Origin: Bacteroidaceae bacterium
Lineage (GTDB): Bacteria > Bacteroidota > Bacteroidia > Bacteroidales > Bacteroidaceae
Direction: 5' to 3'
NCBI GenBank assembly: GCA_017483665.1
Contig: JAFUVM010000068.1
Coordinates: forward strand, 1 to 39,469
Length of the DNA: 39,469 nt
Shown: one piece after another, positions 1 through 7,668 of the stretch
How positions within the stretch are numbered: position 1 is the first letter of the stretch
How the letters are laid out: every line of letters begins with the position of its first letter
Program-made: the position numbers and the translations under genes
Notes under the pieces: model-generated
The model's input: the letters and a program-made list of their open reading frames with translations, nothing else
What the model was told of the DNA's origin: nothing
Database searches by the model: none

Positions 1-36
1 AGAACTTTCAACTTTCGACTTTCAACTTTCAACTAA
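1..36. repeat. Heptanucleotide array upstream of the sugar permease
   Basis: Five 7-base units of the form (C/G)AACTTT, with one CGACTTT variant and a decayed last unit, end six bases before the permease ATG. The array is cut by the window edge, so its full length is unknown. It resembles, in period but not in word, the arrays before pepT, the M18 peptidase and the NifU-like gene. Confidence 0.75.
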
Positions 37-42
37 AGAATT

Positions 43-1302
43 ATGGCACAAAAATCAAAACAGTGGGCTGCGATTATCATGATGATCGCCCTCTTCGCTA
101 TGATTGCCTTCGTGACGAACCTGTGTTCGCCTATGGCAGTCATCGTACAGAACCAGTTCGGAGCTTCTGAACTTCAGTCACAGATCGGCAACTATGCAAA
201 CTTCATTGCTTACCTTGTGATGGGTATCCCCAGCGGTATGCTCATCGTCAAGTACGGCTACAAGAAGACTGCCATCCTGGCCCTCATCGTGGGTATCATC
301 GGCATGGTTCTCGAGCTGCTTTCCGGTACGATGGAAAGCATGTGGGTTTACCTGGCAGGCGCTTTCATCAGCGGTTTCTGCATGTGTATGCTCAACTGCG
401 TTGTCAATCCTCTGCTGAACCTTCTGGGCGGCGGCGGCAACACCGGCAACCAGCTCATCCAGATTGGCGGCGCTTTCAACTCCTGCGCAGCCGTAGCAGT
501 CTACATCATCCTGGGCGCCCTCATCGGCGAGGTTACAAAGGACACAGCCATCACCGACGCTGCTCCTGCCATGTACATTGCACTGGCTATCTTCCTGCTG
601 GCCCTGTTCGTGATGTTCCTGACCAAGATTGAAGAGCCCGCACAGGAGCCCGTGAAGATGGAGCTCATCAAGGGTGCTCTCGGCTTCCGCCACTTTGCTC
701 TCGGTGCTCTCGCTATCTTCCTGTACATGAGCGTTGAGGTCGGTACTCCCACCTACATGATTAAGTATCTCATCAGCGACTGCGGCGTTGCTGCAGGCAC
801 AGCTTCCCTGATTGCAGCCGTTTACTGGTTTGCCATGTTCATCGGCCGTTCCGTAGGCGGCAGCATCGGCGGCAAGGTCAGCAGCCGTACCATGGTTGCC
901 ACAACCGCCTGTGCAGCTGTCATCCTGATTCTCTTCGGCATGTTCGCTCCCGAGACGATGACCGCCAACGTTCCCGGCGTTGACTGGGCAAACCTCAACG
1001 TTGTCTGGACACAGGTTCCCATCGGCGTAGCAGCATTCATCTGCGTGGGCCTCTGCACATCCGTCATGTGGGGCGGCATCTTCAACATGGCAGTTGAAGG
1101 CCTCGGCAAGTACACTGCAGCTGCATCCGGCATCTTCATGACGATGGTATTCGGCTGTGCCGTGATGGTTGCAGTCCAGGCTTGGGTTGTCGACGTCACA
1201 GGCAGCTACCTCACCAGCTACATCGTGCCTTGCCTTTGCGCAGCATACATCCTCTTCTATGCCCTCATCGGCAGCCGTGTAAGCAAGAAGGCAGCAGAGT
1301 AA
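43..1302 (+). CDS. MFS sugar permease, probably galactose uptake
   Basis: A 419-residue protein made almost entirely of hydrophobic stretches, consistent with the usual 12 transmembrane helices of a major facilitator superfamily permease. The N-terminal half has the short charged loop between early helices (VKYGYKK, about residues 68-74) that MFS proteins carry, and a central basic/acidic loop (KIEEPAQEPVKMELIKG, about 195-211) separates the two six-helix halves. It would import a sugar across the inner membrane. The substrate is inferred from the neighbour: galactokinase starts 42 bases downstream on the same strand, so the two look like one operon. The fucose/galactose/glucose (FHS) branch of the MFS is the most likely subfamily, but I cannot confirm this from motifs. 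The ATG at 43 follows a heptamer array and no Shine-Dalgarno is visible, as usual for the phylum. Confidence 0.85.
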   Translation: MAQKSKQWAAIIMMIALFAMIAFVTNLCSPMAVIVQNQFGASELQSQIGNYANFIAYLVMGIPSGMLIVKYGYKKTAILALIVGIIGMVLELLSGTMESMWVYLAGAFISGFCMCMLNCVVNPLLNLLGGGGNTGNQLIQIGGAFNSCAAVAVYIILGALIGEVTKDTAITDAAPAMYIALAIFLLALFVMFLTKIEEPAQEPVKMELIKGALGFRHFALGALAIFLYMSVEVGTPTYMIKYLISDCGVAAGTASLIAAVYWFAMFIGRSVGGSIGGKVSSRTMVATTACAAVILILFGMFAPETMTANVPGVDWANLNVVWTQVPIGVAAFICVGLCTSVMWGGIFNMAVEGLGKYTAAASGIFMTMVFGCAVMVAVQAWVVDVTGSYLTSYIVPCLCAAYILFYALIGSRVSKKAAE

Positions 1303-1311
1303 TTAACTTAA

Positions 1312-1343
1312 GTAATAACGAAATAACGTAATAACGAAATCAT
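1312..1343. repeat. Octamer-like AT-rich repeat before galK
   Basis: The 42-base gap between permease and galK holds three repeats of a word like TAATAACG/AAATAACG with a period of about 8. It ends at the galK ATG. It is similar in position to the heptamer arrays elsewhere in the window. Confidence 0.6.
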
Positions 1344-1344
1344 C

Positions 1345-2505
1345 ATGAGACTAACAATCGACGACGTAAGAAGTCGTTTCATCAAGCACTTCGACGGCAC
1401 GACAGGCAACGTCTATGCCTCTCCCGGCCGCATCAACCTCATTGGCGAACACACAGACTACAACAACGGCTTCGTATTCCCCGGAGCTGTGGAACAGGGC
1501 ATCATTGCCGAGATTAAGCCCAACGGCACACGCACCGTCGACGCCTACAGCATCGACCTCAAGGACCGCGTGCAGTTCTCTCTCGACGACGAGAAGGGTC
1601 CCAACGCAACATGGGCCCGCTACATCTACGGCGTATGCCGCGAGATGATGGCTCTGGGCGTTCCCGTAGAAGGCTTCAACACTGCCTTTGCAGGCGACGT
1701 GCCCCTGGGTGCCGGCATGAGTTCCTCTGCTGCCCTGGAGAGCACATACGCTTTCGGTCTGAACGACCTCTTCGGCGAGAACAAGATTGACCGCATGGAA
1801 CTTGCCAAGGTCGGCCAGCGCACCGAGCACAAGTACGTAGGTGTGAACTGCGGCATCATGGACCAGGCTATCAGCTGTCTCGGCAAGAAGGGAGCGCTGC
1901 TCCGTCTGGACTGCCGCAGCGGTGAGTACGAGTATTTCCCCTGGAACCCGAAGGGCTACCAGCTCATCCTCGTCAACAGCTGCGTGAAGCACGAGCTGAA
2001 GGGCTCTCCCTACAACGAGCGCCGTCTGCAGTGCGAGCACGTGGCCGAAGTCATTGCCAAGAGTCATCCCGAGGTGAAGAGCCTGCGCGACGCCAACTAC
2101 GACATGCTCGAGGAGGTGAAGAGCCAGATTACGGAGGACGAGTACAAGCGTGCACGCTACGTCATCGGCGAGGTTGTTCGCGTACTGACCGTCTGCGATG
2201 CCCTCAAGAAGGACGACTACGAGACCGTCGGCAAGATGATGTACGAGACGCACTACGGCCTGTCGAAGGAGTACGAGGTAAGCTGCGAGGAGCTTGACTT
2301 CCTCAACGAAGTTGCCAAGGAAGAGGGCGTGACCGGCTCTCGCATCATGGGCGGCGGCTTCGGCGGCTGCACCATCAACCTCGTTGCCGACGAGCTGGCT
2401 CCCAACTTCAAGAAGGTTGTCGTAGAGAAGTTCGAGAAGAAGTACGGCAAGAAGCCCATCGTCATCGACGTAGTCATCGGCGACGGCTCTCGCAAGCTCT
2501 GCTAA
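1345..2505 (+). CDS. galK: Galactokinase
   Basis: Phosphorylates galactose at C1 with ATP, the first committed step of the Leloir pathway, in the cytoplasm. The 386 residues match the usual family length. The GHMP kinase signatures are all present: the galactokinase signature GRINLIGEHTDYNNG (residues 29-43), the ATP-binding loop PLGAGMSSSAALE (about 120-132), the catalytic aspartate in GIMDQ (about D173), and the C-terminal GSRIMGGGFGGC motif (about 332-343). The start at 1345 puts the substrate-binding signature at the normal distance from the N-terminus. It lies 42 bases after the sugar permease and is followed by a strong hairpin terminator, so permease and kinase probably form a complete two-gene transcription unit. 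No epimerase or uridylyltransferase gene is seen in the window. Confidence 0.97.
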   Translation: MRLTIDDVRSRFIKHFDGTTGNVYASPGRINLIGEHTDYNNGFVFPGAVEQGIIAEIKPNGTRTVDAYSIDLKDRVQFSLDDEKGPNATWARYIYGVCREMMALGVPVEGFNTAFAGDVPLGAGMSSSAALESTYAFGLNDLFGENKIDRMELAKVGQRTEHKYVGVNCGIMDQAISCLGKKGALLRLDCRSGEYEYFPWNPKGYQLILVNSCVKHELKGSPYNERRLQCEHVAEVIAKSHPEVKSLRDANYDMLEEVKSQITEDEYKRARYVIGEVVRVLTVCDALKKDDYETVGKMMYETHYGLSKEYEVSCEELDFLNEVAKEEGVTGSRIMGGGFGGCTINLVADELAPNFKKVVVEKFEKKYGKKPIVIDVVIGDGSRKLC

Positions 2506-2539
2506 GCCGGCCTCTCCGTCCCTGCGACGAAGTCAGGAA

Positions 2540-2579
2540 AAGCCTCTCCCCCGAGTCCATCGGGCGGGAGGCTTTTTTT
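2540..2579 (+). terminator. Rho-independent terminator of galK
   Basis: A 15-base stem (2540-2554 with 2560-2574, two mismatches) with a five-base loop is followed by seven T residues. It begins 34 bases after the galK stop. Confidence 0.92.
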
Positions 2580-2660
2580 GTATCCGCAAGGCAACAATTT
2601 CCTTTCCGCAAGGCAACAACTTTCTTTCCTCGCGGATAAAAGTTTCCCGACACGCGGAAC

Positions 2661-2754
2661 AAAACTTTTTCAGTGGCACGGAAATATATTTCCAAGGCAC
2701 TAAAATATATTTCCAAGGCTTTGAAATAAATTTCCGTGCCACTGAAAAAGTTTT
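2661..2754. repeat. Inverted repeat built from 21-base units
   Basis: Two 31-base arms (2661-2691 and 2724-2754) are reverse complements with a single mismatch, enclosing 32 bases. Within it the word TTTCC followed by AAGGCAC/AAGGCT/GTGCCAC recurs every 21 bases (2689, 2710, 2731). A related block lies at 22736-22815. The arms could form a long hairpin in DNA or RNA. Confidence 0.9.
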
Positions 2755-2819
2755 ATCGCCTGCGACGGAGGAAATGTGAACGTGCGAAAAGAAAGTTTTC
2801 ACAGGTTTTCGGGAAGAAA

Positions 2820-2851
2820 CTTGTAAAATAGAATTATATGTCGTAAATTTG
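2820..2851 (+). promoter_or_regulatory. Promoter of rubredoxin
   Basis: TTG at 2821-2823 and TAAATTTG at 2844-2851 with a 20-base spacer match the Bacteroidetes -33/-7 pattern. The -7 element is 54 bases before the rubredoxin ATG. Confidence 0.75.
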
Positions 2852-2905
2852 CACTCACGAACTGAGAGTACACATTATTTATTAACCCTATTAACACTAA
2901 TCACT

Positions 2906-3064
2906 ATGACAAAGTATGTATGCGACGTATGCGGCTGGGAGTATGACCCCGAAGTAGGAGTACCCGAGGCAGGTATAGCACCCGGCACGCCCTGGGAAGA
3001 AGTGCCCGAGGACTTCGAGTGCCCCGTGTGCAGCGTAGGCAAGGACCAGTTCTCTGCCGAATAA
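2906..3064 (+). CDS. Rubredoxin
   Basis: A 52-residue electron carrier with one iron bound by four cysteines. The two knuckles are visible as CDVCGWEY (C6, C9) and CPVCSVGKDQF (C39, C42), with the conserved aromatic and proline residues (YDPEVG, PGTPWEEVPEDFECP) in between. The length is typical of small anaerobe rubredoxins. A longer frame starting at 2849 would add 19 residues, but that start lies between the promoter and the ATG at 2906 and the family begins right at MxKYVC, so 2906 is chosen. It is preceded by its own promoter and followed by a hairpin, so it is probably monocistronic. The partner is not evident; rubredoxins of anaerobes often feed electrons to peroxide- or oxygen-reducing proteins. 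Confidence 0.96.
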   Translation: MTKYVCDVCGWEYDPEVGVPEAGIAPGTPWEEVPEDFECPVCSVGKDQFSAE

Positions 3065-3081
3065 CGAACGAATCATCCGCG

Positions 3082-3117
3082 ACGAGGGTGTGCCGTACCA
3101 AGCGGGCGCACCCTCGT
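3082..3117 (+). terminator. Hairpin after rubredoxin
   Basis: A 13-base stem with one mismatch (3082-3094 with 3105-3117) follows the rubredoxin stop. The T-run is weak (TTCT), so termination may be partial. Confidence 0.6.
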
Positions 3118-3133
3118 TCTGTAGCATAAAACC

Positions 3134-4663
3134 GTGACTGACGGCAACCGCATATACATCGCCATCGACCTCAAGTCGTTCTATGCCAGCGTGGAGTGCG
3201 TGGAGCGTGGCCTCGACCCGCTGACCACGAACCTGGTTGTGGCCGACGAGAGCCGGACGGAGAAGACTATCTGTCTGGCCGTGTCGCCTTCGCTGAAGGC
3301 ATACGGCATCTCGGGTCGTGCCCGTCTGTTCGAGGCCGTGCAGCGCGTCAGGGAGGTGAACAACGAGCGCCGGAGGCAGCTGGGCGGCTACGGATTCCGT
3401 GGCAAGTCGACCGACGACACGGAGATAAAGCAGCATCCCGAGCTGGAGCTGGACTTCATCCGCGCCGTGCCGCGCATGGCTTTCTACATCGAATACAGCA
3501 CACGCATCTATCAGGTCTACCTGAAATACATCGCGCCCGAGGACATCCACGTGTACAGCATCGACGAGGTCTTCATGGATGTCACCAACTATCTGGGCAC
3601 GTACAAGAAGACAGCTCACGAGCTGGCAATCACCATGATACGCGACGTTCTGCGGACGACGGGCATCACGGCGACCGCAGGCATCGGCACAAACATGTTC
3701 CTCAGCAAGGTGGCGATGGACATCGTGGCGAAGCACATGCCTGCCGACAAGGACGGTGTGCGCATAGCCGAACTGGACGAGATGTCGTACCGACGGACGC
3801 TGTGGAACCACCATCCGCTCACGGCCTTCTGGCGCGTAGGGCACGGTCTGGCCGAAAAGCTTGCCCGTTACGGCATCGACACGATGGGCAAGATAGCCCG
3901 TTGCTCCGTAGAGAACGAGGACCTGCTCTACCGTCTGTTCGGGGTGAACGCGGAGCTTCTGATAGACCACGCCTGGGGATGGGAGCCCTGCACCATTGCC
4001 GACGTGAAGGCCTACCGCCCGAAAGTCAACTCGATGAGCAGCGGACAGGTGCTGACACAGCCGTACACCTTTGCGCAAGCCCGCAACGTCGTCGCAGAAA
4101 TGGCCGATGCCATCAGCCTGAAGCTCGTGGAGAAACGGCTCACGACGAACCAGCTGGTGCTCCACGTCAGCTACGACAGAGAGTGCCTCACCCGCCCCGA
4201 GATAGCAACACGCTACAGAGGCGAAATCGTCACCGACTACTACGGCCGTCAGGTGCCCAAGAGTGCCCACGGCACGGCCAACCTCGAGGGGCAGTCCTCG
4301 TCGAGCCGCGAGATCATCGATGCCGTGCTCAGGCTCTACGACAAATTTGTCAACCCCGACCTGCTGATACGCCGTCTGAACATCAGCACCAACCACGTCA
4401 TCCCCGAAGAGCAAGCGCGGGCCGCCGAAGAGCAGGCCGCAGGGAACGAAAACCCTCAGCTCGACCTCTTCACCGATTACGAGGCTTTGGCACAAAAGAA
4501 GAAAGCCAAGAAGACTGAACGCGAGAAGGAGCGCCGCATGCAGGAAGCCATCCTCAGCATCAAACAACGCTTCGGCAAGAATGCCATCCTACGGGGAACG
4601 AGCTATGCCGACGGCGCAACGGCACGCGAACGCAACAACCAGATAGGAGGACACAGGAAATGA
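3134..4663 (+). CDS. Y-family DNA polymerase (UmuC/UvrX-like)
   Basis: A 509-residue translesion-type polymerase. The N-terminal catalytic aspartate is in AIDLKSFYASVE (D12) and the second catalytic pair is in YSIDEVFMD (D144, E145). A helix-hairpin-helix-like region follows (FWRVGHGLAEKLARYGIDTMGKIA, about 232-255, discontinuous), then a little-finger region. Compared with DinB there is an insertion at about residues 75-115 rich in charged residues, as seen in the UmuC/UvrX branch. The C-terminus (from about 440) is a charged, Lys/Arg-rich tail with a possible clamp-binding QLDLF motif. The start is GTG at 3134: an in-frame stop lies just upstream and the first catalytic motif would be lost with any later start. 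The stop overlaps the start of a YolD-like gene, mirroring the UvrX-YolD pairing of Firmicutes. No SOS box was recognised. Confidence 0.9.
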   Translation: MTDGNRIYIAIDLKSFYASVECVERGLDPLTTNLVVADESRTEKTICLAVSPSLKAYGISGRARLFEAVQRVREVNNERRRQLGGYGFRGKSTDDTEIKQHPELELDFIRAVPRMAFYIEYSTRIYQVYLKYIAPEDIHVYSIDEVFMDVTNYLGTYKKTAHELAITMIRDVLRTTGITATAGIGTNMFLSKVAMDIVAKHMPADKDGVRIAELDEMSYRRTLWNHHPLTAFWRVGHGLAEKLARYGIDTMGKIARCSVENEDLLYRLFGVNAELLIDHAWGWEPCTIADVKAYRPKVNSMSSGQVLTQPYTFAQARNVVAEMADAISLKLVEKRLTTNQLVLHVSYDRECLTRPEIATRYRGEIVTDYYGRQVPKSAHGTANLEGQSSSSREIIDAVLRLYDKFVNPDLLIRRLNISTNHVIPEEQARAAEEQAAGNENPQLDLFTDYEALAQKKKAKKTEREKERRMQEAILSIKQRFGKNAILRGTSYADGATARERNNQIGGHRK

Positions 4664-4845
4664 ACGCCTACGACGACATCATCAACCTGCCGCATCACGT
4701 TTCGGAGAAGCATCCGCCCATGTCGATGTACCAGCGCGCAGCACAGTTCGCACCCTTTGCCGCCCTGAACGGTCACAACGAAGCCATCGAGGAGACGGCC
4801 CGCCAAAACGCCGAAAGCTACGAAGACGCCCCGCCCCTGGAGTAG
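4660..4845 (+). CDS. YolD-like small protein, polymerase partner
   Basis: A 61-residue protein. The segment MSMYQRAAQFAPFAALNGHNE (discontinuous reading, about residues 21-41) matches the typical YolD-like core, where an R-x-x-x-x-APFAAL-x-G-x-x-E pattern is conserved. YolD proteins are small soluble partners encoded next to Y-family polymerases in Firmicutes; their exact function is poorly known. Here the ATG overlaps the polymerase stop by four bases (ATGA), which implies translational coupling and a joint function. It is shorter than many YolD proteins (around 100 residues), and its last 28 bases overlap the 3' end of the convergent transporter gene, so a C-terminal truncation is possible. 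Confidence 0.75.
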   Translation: MNAYDDIINLPHHVSEKHPPMSMYQRAAQFAPFAALNGHNEAIEETARQNAESYEDAPPLE

Positions 4846-5750
4846 ATACGGGCCACGATGGCACCGCTGATGTTGTGCCAGACGCTGAAGATAGCCCCGG
4901 GAACAATAGCCAGGGGATAGGCCGCAAAGTGCAGCGTGGCAAGCGACGAGGCAAGGCCCGAGTTCTGCATGCCGACCTCGATGCTCAGCGTGCGACGCTT
5001 GGCCGAAGGCAAGTGCAAGGCCCGTCCCACGAGATAGCCCAGGAGCAGGCCGCAGACGTTGTGGAGCATCACGACGAGGATGACAATCATGCCGCCGGTG
5101 AGCAGCCTCTTGGCACTGGCTCCTATGACAATCATCACGGTAGCTGCGATGGCAAGCGACGAAATGGCAGGCAGGTAGACAGCTACCCGTTCCGTCTGTC
5201 TGGGCCAGAGGTGTTTCACGACAAGACCTGCCACAATGGGCAGAATGATGACCCAAAAGATGCTCAGGAACATAGCCACCACGTCCACATCGACCTTCTC
5301 TCCCGCCAGGAGCCACACGAGCAACGGCGTCACTACGGGTGCCAGAAGTGTGGAGACGCCCGTCATGCCGACGCTGAGCGCCAAGTCGCCTCCAGCGAGA
5401 TAGGCAATGACATTCGATGCCGTTCCGCCGGGACAACAGCCCACGAGAATCACGCCGATGGCCAGCGCCTCGTCGAGGGCGAAGACACGCGTCAGCACAT
5501 AAGCCAGCAAAGGCATCACGATGAACTGCGACGCCACGCCGACCAGGATGTCCCCCGGGCGGCTGAACACCACCTGGAAGTCCTTGGCCTTCAGCGCCAG
5601 ACCCATGCCAAACATGATGACTCCCAGCATCGGATTGATAACAGCGGGCTTCACCTGGGCAAAGAACTCAGGGCACAGGAAAGCACAGACGGCTGCCAGA
5701 AGCACCAGCAGCCCCATATAGTCGGAAATCAGCTTGCAGAGTTTTCTCAT
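4818..5750 (-). CDS. Bile acid:sodium symporter (BASS) family transporter
   Basis: A 310-residue membrane protein with eight to ten hydrophobic segments. The BASS family hallmark is present in GTASNVIAYLAGGDLALSVG (about 130-149) followed by a helix with TLLAPVVTPLL. Other family-like parts are LGVIMFGMGLALK (about 43-55) and the final NISGAIVARIYS. Family members move organic anions (bile acids, pantothenate, pyruvate-like acids) with sodium across the inner membrane; the substrate here cannot be told. It starts one base after the tyrosine phosphatase stop, so the two genes are cotranscribed from the promoter at 6250. Its last 28 bases overlap the convergent YolD-like gene. Confidence 0.88.
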   Translation of the reverse strand: MRKLCKLISDYMGLLVLLAAVCAFLCPEFFAQVKPAVINPMLGVIMFGMGLALKAKDFQVVFSRPGDILVGVASQFIVMPLLAYVLTRVFALDEALAIGVILVGCCPGGTASNVIAYLAGGDLALSVGMTGVSTLLAPVVTPLLVWLLAGEKVDVDVVAMFLSIFWVIILPIVAGLVVKHLWPRQTERVAVYLPAISSLAIAATVMIVIGASAKRLLTGGMIVILVVMLHNVCGLLLGYLVGRALHLPSAKRRTLSIEVGMQNSGLASSLATLHFAAYPLAIVPGAIFSVWHNISGAIVARIYSRGGASS

Positions 5751-5751
5751 A

Positions 5752-6210
5752 TCAATACCTTTTCAAAATAGCCTGACACCCCTCGAGCACGTCCCTCCAC
5801 GTCGCCTCGAAATCGCCCGTATACCACGGGTCGGCCACGTCCCCGGGGCGCGACGTGAAGTCCAGCAGCCTGCATATCTTCCCCTCGGGGTCGCCGCCGC
5901 ATATCGCGTTCATGTTCCGGATGTTCCACGAGTCCATGCCGACCAGCAGGTCGAAGCGCACATAGTCGCCGCGCGTCAGCTGCCGCGCCGTCTTCCCAGC
6001 CGCGGAAATGCCGTGCTCAGCCAGCTTGCGTCGGGCAGGCGGATAGACGGCGTTGCCTATCTCCTCGGTCGAAGTGGCAGCCGACTCAATGTAAAACTCG
6101 TCCTCACGGCCCGCCTTGCGGACAAGTTCTTTCATCACAAATTCCGCCATCGGCGAACGGCAAATGTTGCCGTGGCAGACAAAGAGTATGTTCGTCTTCT
6201 TCGGTTTCAT
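5752..6210 (-). CDS. Low-molecular-weight protein-tyrosine phosphatase
   Basis: A 152-residue cytoplasmic phosphatase. The P-loop CHGNICRSP near the N-terminus carries the C-x5-R signature, and the general acid loop is DPWYTGDFE near residue 120. The length matches the family. A longer reading that begins with TTG at 6252 was rejected: that codon lies inside the -7 promoter element at 6250-6257, and the family starts with a few residues before the ILFVCHGN strand, which fits the ATG at 6210. It is the first gene of a two-gene operon with the BASS transporter. In many bacteria this family acts with tyrosine kinases in polysaccharide export, but no such genes are seen here. Confidence 0.93.
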   Translation of the reverse strand: MKPKKTNILFVCHGNICRSPMAEFVMKELVRKAGREDEFYIESAATSTEEIGNAVYPPARRKLAEHGISAAGKTARQLTRGDYVRFDLLVGMDSWNIRNMNAICGGDPEGKICRLLDFTSRPGDVADPWYTGDFEATWRDVLEGCQAILKRY

Positions 6211-6249
6211 CGGTGCTTTTACGTTATGCCGATCTTTCGTCAGCTGGTG

Positions 6250-6280
6250 CAAAGGTACGACGATTCTGCGTCCTGTGCAA
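6250..6280 (-). promoter_or_regulatory. Promoter of the phosphatase-BASS operon
   Basis: On the minus strand TACCTTTG (6250-6257) lies 20 bases after TTG (6278-6280). This places transcription start inside the longer TTG-started frame and supports the ATG at 6210. Confidence 0.75.
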
Positions 6281-6309
6281 CATATTTAATTATAAATTTA
6301 GGCAAAGCC

Positions 6310-6340
6310 TTTGCCATATCAGAAAAAAGTCGTAACTTTG
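6310..6340 (+). promoter_or_regulatory. Promoter of rplY
   Basis: TTTG (6310-6313), a 19-base spacer and TAACTTTG (6333-6340) give a near-consensus Bacteroidetes promoter. An 83-base leader follows before rplY. Confidence 0.8.
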
Positions 6341-6423
6341 CAGCCGCTTTTGAAGCCGTGTGATGGCGAATTAAGCAAAAGAGAAACTTAATTTAGAGTA
6401 ACACAAACAAACACAAACAAACA

Positions 6424-7017
6424 ATGAAAAGCATCAACGTAACAGGAACAGCCCGCACCGCCACAGGCAAGAAGGCTGCACGTGACATCCGCAAGGCAGG
6501 CGCAGTGCCCTGCAACCTCTATGGCGAGGCAAAGGACGAGAAGGGTCTGCCCAAGGCATTCAGCTTCAGCGCCACTCAGGAGGAGCTCCGCAAGCTCGTC
6601 TATTCTCCCGACATCTACAGCGTGAACCTCAACATCGACGGCAAGGAGTGCAAGGCCATCATGAAGGAGCTCCAGTTCCACCCCGTCACCGACAAGCTGC
6701 TCCACATTGACTTCTACGAAATCAACGAGACGAAGCCCATCGTCATGGAAGTGCCCATCAAGCTGACCGGCCTTGCAGAAGGCGTGAAGGCTGGTGGTAA
6801 GCTCTCTGCCAGCGTGCGCAAGCTCAAGGTACGCGCTCCCTACACAGCCATCCCCGAGTGCCTCAACATCGACGTCACCAACCTCGGACTTGGCAAGACC
6901 ATCAAGGTGGCCGAGCTCAACTTCGAAGGCCTCGAACTGGTAACAAGCCCCAGCGTTGTCGTTTGCCAGGTTAAGATGACCAGAAGTGCAATGAGCGCTG
7001 CTGCTAAGGCTGAATAA
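6424..7017 (+). CDS. rplY: 50S ribosomal protein L25 (general stress protein CTC form)
   Basis: A 197-residue protein that binds 5S rRNA in the large ribosomal subunit. The N-terminal L25 domain is recognised by the start [20 protein letters not shown] and the NLYG motif, and by [21 protein letters not shown] in the middle (about residues 79-99, discontinuous reading). The extra C-terminal beta domain ([19 protein letters not shown] onward) makes this the longer CTC type found in most bacteria, not the short E. coli form. It ends in an alanine-rich, low-complexity tail. It has its own promoter and is followed by pth 26 bases downstream, a common bacterial pairing of a ribosomal protein and peptidyl-tRNA hydrolase. 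Confidence 0.96.
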   Translation: MKSINVTGTARTATGKKAARDIRKAGAVPCNLYGEAKDEKGLPKAFSFSATQEELRKLVYSPDIYSVNLNIDGKECKAIMKELQFHPVTDKLLHIDFYEINETKPIVMEVPIKLTGLAEGVKAGGKLSASVRKLKVRAPYTAIPECLNIDVTNLGLGKTIKVAELNFEGLELVTSPSVVVCQVKMTRSAMSAAAKAE

Positions 7018-7043
7018 AGGATGCCAGGCAACTCCGTTTCGAG

Positions 7044-7607
7044 ATGAAGTACCTCATTGCTGGATTGGGTAACATCGGCCCCGAGTACGATGGCACCCGC
7101 CACAATATCGGATTCAGAGTATTGGACGCCCTTGCAGGAGCGTCCAATACTGCTTTTGAAGACAAGCGCTACGGTTTCGTGGCACACATGCGCGTCAAGA
7201 ACGCCGAACTCGTGCTCCTGAAACCCTCAACATACATGAACCTCTCCGGCAACGCCGTACGCTATTGGCTGCTGCAGGAGAAGATTCCTGTCGAAAACAT
7301 GCTGGTCGTAGTCGACGACCTCAGCCTCCCCGTCGGAGCAATACGCATCAAGCCAAGCGGCAGCGACGGCGGGCACAACGGGCTCAAGCACATCGCGCAG
7401 ACGCTTGGCGGACAGGGCTACAACCGCCTGCGCTTCGGCATCGGCAACGACTTCCCGCGCGGCGCACAGATCGACTTCGTGCTCAGCAGATTCACGCCCG
7501 AAGAGGAGAAGACGGTAAACGAAAGGGCACTCGTGGCCTGCGACGCAATCAAGGCTTTCGTACTGAGCGGCATACAGTTCGCCATGTGCAACTATAACAA
7601 CAAGTGA
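7044..7607 (+). CDS. pth: Peptidyl-tRNA hydrolase
   Basis: Releases tRNA from peptidyl-tRNA that has dropped off ribosomes. The 187 residues fit the family. Catalytic residues are visible: N10 in GLGNIG, H20 in TRHNIGF, D93-region [11 protein letters not shown], and the substrate-binding [12 protein letters not shown] motif (about 109-120). The ATG at 7044 gives the usual N-terminus, starting directly with the first strand. It lies in the rplY operon and precedes pepT by 43 bases. Confidence 0.97.
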   Translation: MKYLIAGLGNIGPEYDGTRHNIGFRVLDALAGASNTAFEDKRYGFVAHMRVKNAELVLLKPSTYMNLSGNAVRYWLLQEKIPVENMLVVVDDLSLPVGAIRIKPSGSDGGHNGLKHIAQTLGGQGYNRLRFGIGNDFPRGAQIDFVLSRFTPEEEKTVNERALVACDAIKAFVLSGIQFAMCNYNNK

Positions 7608-7635
7608 AGCATCCACAAAGTGCTGCCAACTAACA

Positions 7636-7668
7636 TAAAACTAATGAACTATGAATTGTGAACTGAAA
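7636..7668. repeat. Heptamer array running into pepT
   Basis: Units TGAACTA, TGAATTG and TGAACTG (from 7645) follow each other with period 7. The pepT ATG at 7651 and its first four codons (Met-Asn-Cys-Glu) are made of this repeat. Confidence 0.65.

Larger units (their letters stand above)
2506..2905. other. Intergenic region galK-rubredoxin
   Basis: No gene is seen. From left to right the region holds the galK terminator, a stretch with two copies of TTTCCGCAAGGCAACAA, the 21-base repeat/inverted repeat at 2661-2754, and the rubredoxin promoter at 2820-2851. Short open frames on the minus strand here translate the repeats and are not believed to be genes. Confidence 0.8.

Noticed and set aside
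1351..2253. 300-codon frame antisense to galK.
   Set aside because: Shadow frame of a gene with complete GHMP kinase motifs.
2533..2802. Minus-strand open frame of 89 codons after galK.
   Set aside because: It spans the terminator and the 21-base repeats; the apparent peptide repeat comes from the DNA repeat.
2897..4567. 556-codon frame antisense to rubredoxin and the polymerase.
   Set aside because: Shadow frame; the plus strand has catalytic motifs of two known families.
6211..6252. TTG start for the tyrosine phosphatase at 6252.
   Set aside because: The codon lies inside the -7 promoter element, so it would not be transcribed.
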